Origin: a virus
IMG/VR virus record: IMGVR_UViG_3300043438_000055
Span: 1-64,000 of that record
Direction: 5' to 3' (one strand)
DNA length: 64,000 bases
The translations under genes were made by a program, and so were the position numbers. Numbering within the stretch: the first letter of the stretch is position 1; each line of letters opens with the position of its first letter. Shown one piece after another: positions 32,077 to 41,000 of the stretch. The notes beneath the pieces are model-generated. The model saw only the letters and a list, made by a program, of their open reading frames with translations, searched no databases and was not told the DNA's origin.

Positions 32077-35000
32077 TAGCAGTTGTTTACATTGTTATTT
32101 TCTATCTCTGGAAGACCAGGAACTTTGATTTTCTTAACCTTTTTAGATACAGCCTTAGGAGCATTATCTTTCTTCACCTCAAAATACTTTCTAATATCAT
32201 CATCTTCTTTCTCAATGGTTTGAATAAAGCCATTAGGAATTACAGATTCTCTAGCATTTTCATAGAACTCATTAGCTCTATAACTATCTCCCCATGCGTT
32301 GATCATCTTGTAGATGAATGTATCAGCACCATAGAAGTTCTTGATGGCAAATGGTGTATCACCATTATATACCTTCTTGAACAATCCTTTCTTGATGTAA
32401 GAGAAGTCACCATCTTTTCTCATCTTAATCTTCTCTGACTTAGTTCCTTCTTCCCATGTATACACAATGTAGTCACTCTTAGACTCACGTGCCATGTGAT
32501 GTATCTTTACTAACTGAGGAGTTTTACCTGCTTGGATATCAAGATTTAATGCTTCATTCTTCTTGAACTGTATGCCATTGCTGTAATACCAGTTACCTTG
32601 ATTGTCCTGTTTGAATGTAGCTTTCTTGTAAGGAACAACATCATCATCAGCCCAGTTGTTTCTTTGGAATACACCTAGTTTATAAAATTGATCTAAGTTA
32701 GGCATTTTGTCTAACTTGGACAAAGTTTTGTTATATATTTTTGCAAAGTCTTCGTAAGGAAGTAAGTTAGTAAATGATATAGGACTGTTAGCAATACCAG
32801 ATTGTAATACAGAAAGTCTAACTAACTTATCATATATAGGGTCTTTGCCAAGATAAGACTTAAGTTCTTTAAAGCCATATATCATTTGGTTTTGATCATA
32901 TGTCTTATTGTTCTTATTCTTAATCTTAATGTTATTAACTCCATCCTCTGTAGGAGCTGGTAGGTTTTCTAATAGATTAACTATAATGTTGTCAAACAAC
33001 TTATGATTAGGATCTGCTTTAACTTTATTTACAAAGTCTGTAATTTCACCAGCAGCATTGTCTTCACCCAACAACATACCAGCAATTTCTTGGTTAAGCT
33101 TTTGATCCACCTGTACAGCCCAATCAAATAAATTAGTTACAGCCTTTCTAGACACATTAACAAATTCATCATCTGACATATCTGTGTATGGTAGAAGCAC
33201 ATTCTCAAGAACACGTCTAGTGTTGTTTTTATCAGAGGTAAGAATCTCAGCATAAGCATTTCTGATGTTGCCAATTCTTTCAGCTAACTTACCTAAGAAG
33301 GAATTTTTTAATATATCATCTACAGAAGAGATGATTGTATTCTGTGCTTTGAGCAACTGTTGTTGTTTCTTGAACACTAAGAATGGATCATTAAATGTAG
33401 ATGTATCAAAGTTAGATCCTTGAGTGACAAGGAACATTTGATTAGCCATCCTAGCATATTTTAAGAACTCATCCAACATAAACTGTTGTTCAGCTTTCTG
33501 ATCTTGGTTCAAGTTGTTATTACCCACTAAACTAGACAACTTAGATGCAGAAGGTATAGTTGTAATCTTACTAAAGTTATAGTTATCAGCCACCTTATAC
33601 TTAGGACTTTGTTTCATTTCTTTAACAAAGTCATCAATAAATAACCAAGAGTATCCAGAGTTTTCAATCTTACGTAAGTAATCACGTATGATTGGTTGGT
33701 TCATAAAATAGGAAACATCCTCAATAGGCACACCAAGCTTAGTTAAGAATAACCAAGTGGAAGCTGTATTAGGAGTGGCACCTAGTTCCATGATCCATGG
33801 ACCCTTAGAGATATCCACGTAGCCATCAATAAACTGACCAATGATATCAGAGATGTTATCTCCTTTAGCATTCTTAACCATAGACAATGTAGCAACAGGT
33901 TTGTTGTTTATCATTATCTTATTGTAGTCTTTGAAGTTTATCTTAGCATCACGTATCCAAGCTCTATCAGCATCATCTAACATAGCTAGTTTGTCTGTGT
34001 CAACATATATGGGTTGTCTTTGGTTAAGAGAGTGGTTTGTTTGGTTAACAGCAGCAATACCAATTGCATACTTACCAGATACAAACGCTTGTCTTAATCT
34101 AGACATAAAGTTTCTATCTAACATATTGCCTGGAGTGTCATAGTTAAATGATTCAAATCCAAGCTTTCTTGTAATCTTTTTAGCCAACCCTTTCATTTGG
34201 TCTGCAGAGTTAGGCTTAGTTAATGACGCAAAGTTTTCTTCTCTTGTAATTAAGTTTTCCATTGACTGGATATACTCATTCTCAAGACTCTTCTTATACA
34301 TTCTATCTACAAACTTTTCCATTAGAACTGCCTGTAAATCAAGGTCATATAAGTCTTCAAGTTTTTTACCTGTCTCTTCCAACTTAGTCATCAATGCATC
34401 TTCAATCTCAATAACAGATAAACTATCTCCAAACATATTCTGAAGTATAGGAATCCATTTCTCAGCAGTCTTGCTAGAAGCTTCGCCAAGAGCAATATCA
34501 CTTAACAGGTTTTGTAAGTTGCCAAGTTTTACTTTGCTTTCTTGTGTAATCTTAATCTTGTTTTCAGATATATCAGCATACAAGTCTTCAAACTTTTCTT
34601 TAGCAGCATCACCAATACCATAGTAAGGAACTAGTTTGATGTTGCCAAGACCATCCTTATAAGTATTCTTCAAGTAGATGAATAACTTATCAATGTCAAA
34701 GTCAGAACCAGCTTTCTTAACTAGGGCAGAAGGAATCACAACACTGTCACCAAACTCTCTAGGAAGGAATTGCTTAATCACAATTGCATCAATAGAGTTT
34801 TGTTTCTGTGTAGGGATACGATATGCCACACCTTTTAATATCTTTTGTCCTTCTTCTGTATTGTTTAAATAATCAAGAAGTTCTGCGTCAGTCTTATTAC
34901 TGTCAAACCATCTACCTATCATCACCTCAGCTACACGCTCACCTTCTTTATTTGTATAAAACTTAAGAACGTCAGATGTATATCCTTTACCATCCTTAGA

Positions 35001-38000
35001 CTTAATTCTATTCTCTTCTAAGAATGTAGAAGGAATCTGTACCTTTTGACCACCAGACATCTTTGGTGTAATCACCTCTCTGTCTGCAATAGAATATAGG
35101 ATGTTTCTGATTTGTTGGTAAGCAGGAGTTGCTTCAATAACAACTTTGCCTTCTAAGAAACCAGCTAACGCATCAGCCACATTATCATTAACTTCTCTCT
35201 TTAATATTTCTCTACGTAATAAGTTAGCAGCTTTAGAGAAGTCTGCAATCTTAAACTTACCATTCTTTAACTCCTTGATTCCCATTTGTTTAAGAAGGCT
35301 TTGATAACCATTATCAATCATTGCTTCCAATAACTCTTGGTTATGCTTAATCTCATTATATAAGTTTTTACCATCATTATAGGTAGACTTATTCTTAAGA
35401 GCGTTCCATTTATCAAGACGTTGATTAAAGTTATCACCTGGTTCAAAGTCAACAGGTACACCAGCTTCCATGTAGTCAAGAGTGACTAACTTAGTAATCT
35501 GACTACCTCTAGTTACAACAGACTCATCTTTAGATGGAACCTCAGATTGTATAGACATGATACCAAATGGTACATTAACAATACCTACATAAGGAGCTTC
35601 ATTGAATTGATCGTTCTCATTGTAGGGTTCGTTAAGCTCTTCAGCTCCCACCTTTCTACCAGACTTAAACACTGTGTAATCAATGTTCTCAGCTTGCATT
35701 TTATTGTAAAACTTAATACTATTTGATTCTGGATTAAGTTGATGTAACACTCTGAAACTCAATGGATAAAGAGCAAACTTATCTAATACAATATCATTAT
35801 AAGATCTACCATTAGCTTTGTTACCAGACACAATAGGTTTAAGAGGAGTGTATGCACTCTTTACACTTGGGTTCTTTTTATTAAACTCAGCAATCTCTTC
35901 CTTATTTGCACCAGACTTAACAAGCTTCTCATAAGCAATATCAAATTTGTATTGTAATTCCTCATTATCATTCCACTCACCTGCACGTATTCTAAAGTTG
36001 CGATAGCCCTTCATAGTGATAATACCACTACCATCTGTTTCTTCCCAAGCCTCTTCTTCATAGCCAGGAAGATCACCAGTTGCTAAGACATCAGCATATG
36101 TTGCTGTTCTAAAATAGTCTTGAGTAAAGTCTGTACGTCCTATGTCACCTTCATCAAATCCTTCATTCCAAATATTATTCAACGCAGCATTCATGCTTGC
36201 TGAATTAGAAATAATAGATTGACGTGGAGATAGGAAACTCTTGATACGCTTTAACTCATCTTTATATTGATATGGATCTGAGTATAATAATTTATGTAAC
36301 TCAATGTTGTTAATCATGAAATTGATTTGCAACATTTCAAGTTCTCTATTTAAGTTTTCTGTTGTAGTGGTGCCAGATTGAGCAAACGCTAAGTTTTCAA
36401 CAAACCAAGTTTCTTTCTCTTCTCCTTTGGTAATGATACCATAGTTGCTAAGACTTCTTTTGAATGCTGCTGTCTTTTCAACAATATACTTAGTGATGGC
36501 TTCATCTATTGCATTTACATTTGTATCCTCATCAGTGAATGCATCATACACTTCTTGTGGTGTAAGCACTTCACCATTTTCACTCATAACTTGATCATGT
36601 AACTCTTCACCAAGGATATCCTTGAAGAAGCGTAACTCATTAGTGTTTCTAGTGAATGGGCGAGTCTCTCTAGCTAATTCAATCTCAGAGAATAAATATC
36701 CTCTGAATGTATCTAGTACACCACCTGGTTGACTATAACCTGCTCTGATTGATTCCTTAGAAATAAAGTTGCCCATGTTTACCATGTGCTCAAGAGAAGC
36801 ATCACCAGGTACAAGGTTGTAATAGTAACCAGCAAGGTTCATATTAATCTCTTGTACTAAACGTTGTTTATATGTAAGCTTAGAAGATTGTTTCTTTTTA
36901 CCATTACCTTGGTCTAATGTACCATCAGCCCAAGAAGCTTCCATTAACTTTTCTGTACCTTTTATACGATTACCTCCTTCAGCAATATTAAACATCTGTC
37001 CTAGGATAACTGAGTTCTTAGCAAAGTTATCTGTAAGTAAATATGAATATGGAGTATCACGTAAGTCATTGATATTCTGTGCTTTAGAAAGAACATCTGA
37101 TAATTTACTTAAAGCATTGACACCAATGAATGATTGTGTAGCATCTCCATTTACATTGTAGAACACACTATCAAATTCAGGGTTATCTATCTTAGCTTTG
37201 ATATTAGCTAGTTTTAATAATCTACCATTGATAGATAATACACTACCAGAGAAGGTAGCCACCTTATTTAACTCAGTAAAGCTTTTCTTAATACCCTTTA
37301 CTGATTCTGAGAAGTCATCTTGATCCTCACCTGACATTTCTAATAAGTCAGCTTTGTTAAATATAATACCAAACTTCTTTAAGAAATTAAGTTGCTCATC
37401 AAGTGTATCTACAGCAAACTTAGAAATAACAGCTTTACCATTAGCATCTACAACAGGCATATAAGCTTTCTGTAAACTACTATATTGGAAATATCCATTT
37501 TGTTTCTTTACAGAAACAACAATAGCATTTAAGAAATCTTGATTAAGTTGTCTTGCAGCAGTGGCAAAATTAGAATCACCCACTTGTACTTCTCCATTAG
37601 GTAATATATATAAGTTCTTTACAATAGGACTTTGCTTATTGAAAGTTCTCCATAGAGCTGAAACTAATTGAAGGTCATGTCTGTTCTTCAAATCAGTGAA
37701 CTCAAATGTATCCATGTTATATGAACTCTTTGATATGCGTTCATATAGAGTGCGATAGTTTTCATCATCTTCAGCTAGCTTGCGAAGACCCTCAATCATT
37801 TCATCAGGGCTATTAGAATCATGTGTTTGGTTCATAATAGCCATAAACACCTGACTAGTAGGAAGTAAGGTGGCACCATTAATAGATGAATGCACAATTT
37901 TACCTTCTCTTACAATAGGTATTGTAGATAGTAATAGCTTCACAGCAGCGTTTGCTCTCTTGAAGTTATCTATCTGAGTGGCTTCACCATATGGATCTTC

Positions 38001-41000
38001 TTTAGCTTTATCAGTTATGTAAGCTGCTTCATTGTTGTTATCAAACTCAATGTTATAAGCAGATAAGTATTCTTTATGTTTTTCAGCTAACTCCTCCCAG
38101 TTGTCTGTAATCTTTTGCCATAAAGCTCTAGACTTCTCTTTAGTAGAAGCTGCTTGCTCTTCAGTGATTACACCTTGATCTATTAAATCTTCAGCAGCCT
38201 TCATTGTTTTAAGGGCTGTCTTTTGTAAGTCTTCTTTAAGCTCTTGATATAATTCTACTTTGTTTACGCTTGGAATAGTGAAGAGACTCTTGTTATTCTT
38301 TGTAAACTTACCTAATGTTACATAGGTCATTTGTTGCATGATGTCATGCACAGTTTGACCAGGTAGATCCTTAATACGATACTCACTATTAGCTCCACCA
38401 TAAGCATCTGAAATATCTATAATGCCATTCTTAGCATATGATAACTGAGAACCTAAAGGAGAATATTCTTTATAAAAACCACCAGTCATTCTCTTGAATA
38501 ATTCTTCTGTGTTTCTTGCAGCTTGAGGACCATAGAAGAATGACTTAATGAAGTTAACTAAGTCATTAAATAACTTAACAATAAATGGTTGTCCTTTAGC
38601 TGGTTTAGCTGGAACCTTTCCATATTGTACAAAGTCTCTGAATTCCTCAGCTAATTGTTCTTTGATTTGAAATGCAGTGGCATTAGAGTATTTAATATCT
38701 TGTCCTGTAATTCTATCTACAAAACTACCACTTCTATCTTTGAACTCATTTACAATGTTATCTCTTTCCTCAGGGCTAGAGAACATCTTCCATACAGCTT
38801 CAAACACTTCATGGTATGCTGTACCAACTTCTGCGTTGGCATATACATACACACCACCATTCTTTAACATGCCCCAAGCTTCTAATCCATTAGTTCCTCT
38901 GATTATATTCTTAACTCTGTATAAAGGAATGTTAGGGAAGTTTGCTTTAAAGAAAGCTTCTATCTTAGGCCAGTCTTCTTTTTCAAACTTAGTGATTTGA
39001 TCCTTAGTCTTAATACGAAAAGGAGCATCATCACCCATGCTATTCAATTGTCTTCTGATTAACTCTTCTGCATCAGGAGTAGTTGTAACAATCTGTGCAG
39101 CTTGTTTCTCTTCAGCTTTAGTAGTAGGTTGCTTTTCTAAAGCAGCTAGTTCTGCATTATATTTAGCATTAATAGCTTTAACTCCAGCTACTGTAATGTC
39201 TCCTGATTTATATTTATCTAACTCTTCTTTTCTTCTTTTTTCTATATCAGCTTCTTCAGCAGAAACAGGAGCAATAGATTGTGCTGCTTGTTGAGGAGCA
39301 ACCTTCTGATATATAGATGCTACTAAAAGATCTGTAGCTTTCTTCTTGTCAATATTTCTACTCTTAGCTAATGCTTCAATAGCTTTGGTATTACCTAAAT
39401 CATCTTGAACTAAACTAATACCTTTCTTACCACCACTAGTCTCAAGTTCTTTAGCATCAGCTACAAATGTAATCTTTCCTAATTGAGGATTGTCAATTAC
39501 ATTAGGTGTTTGATTATCAAGGATATATCTAGCTGTAGCTGTCTCAGCTAACTCACCTGTTCTAACAGCACCAGGAGTTAATAATATTGGTTTTTCTTTA
39601 CCAACCTTCTCCACCACACCTGCATATTTATCAGCAGTGTCTGTAACTACAAAGTAGATACCTTCTCTGTTTGTATCACCCACACCTTTAGTTGGTCTGA
39701 TAGGTACAGTGAGAGGAGTCTCTTGTCCAGTTCTACCTTCTGTAGATAATAAGTATGATTGATAGTTCTTCCAAGTCTTAGATTTAATTTTACCATCAGC
39801 AGTTACAGATGTAATTTGCTCATATGGTTTATTCCAATTAGACAAATCTTTAGCAACATAAGCAGATCTTATATTACCATACATCTTTTGTATTTGCTCA
39901 ACTATCTTATCTTTATTTGATTCAACACCAATAGGACTAAATGGTACGTTCATACCTTCATTAGAAATGTTTAATTTCAATCCTATCAATCCTGCTTTGT
40001 CAAACCATATACTATTAACACCAGCTTGGTTCTTTGGATTACCCCAGTATACAACACTTCTTAACCATTCTAATAAACGAGTGGCTTCAGCAGAACTAAG
40101 ATCACCATCTGTATATTTAATCTCTGATAGTCTGTAGATAGCATCATAAATTAATGTAGCTTCTTGTAAGCTATGTTGTTTGTTTTGTAAAGCAACATAA
40201 CCATTAGCTCCAATTAAGAATGGTTTTCCTAACGCTTTGGTATAACGTGTTGATCCTCTTGATATTACACCATCCCCTAATGTTGGAACATAGATTACAG
40301 GCTTCTCAGCTAAGTCAGATTGTTTGATTAATCCAGCTTCTGTTACACCTGTTCTAGCATTCTCTACAAGTTTACCTTCAGTGTCTACCACTGGTTGAGG
40401 TATACCAAAAGATGCTTCTATCTTATGAGGTTCAAGTTCTTTACTTTCTAATGTATCTTCTACAAACTTTGTATACTCTTTAGTAATGGCTTTTATTACA
40501 TTGTCAGGAGTTCCCTCTCTGAACATGCTCTTTCCACCATACTTCTCACTCCATTGGAGTTTAGGGTCAGGCATTACTTGGAACACAATCTTATCAAAGT
40601 TGCTTCCTATTATTGGTTGACCATCAACACCTACAAGTTTTACACCATTGCCTGATTGCTCAACCATTACTAATGCAATAGTTTTACCAGGCTCTACATC
40701 ACTAGTTCCTTTGATGTGATTCATTAATCCACCAAGTCCTAATGCTTCTTCATTAGCTAATGTAACATATACACCACGTATCTTCTCCCTGTTAGGAAAG
40801 TTGTATAGGTTTGCACCAAATGCAACAGAGTTCTTATAACCAGGAAGTTGCTGTGTAGCAACTGTAGCTCTAGGAACTACGTTGGTATCTTTTCTATTGT
40901 CTGTATCAGTTACATATATTGTTGGAACAGGAACATCTGTTGGAACTGATTCAGTATCTGATGTAGAAAGGACTTGAGCGTTACCTTTTTGATTCTTTAT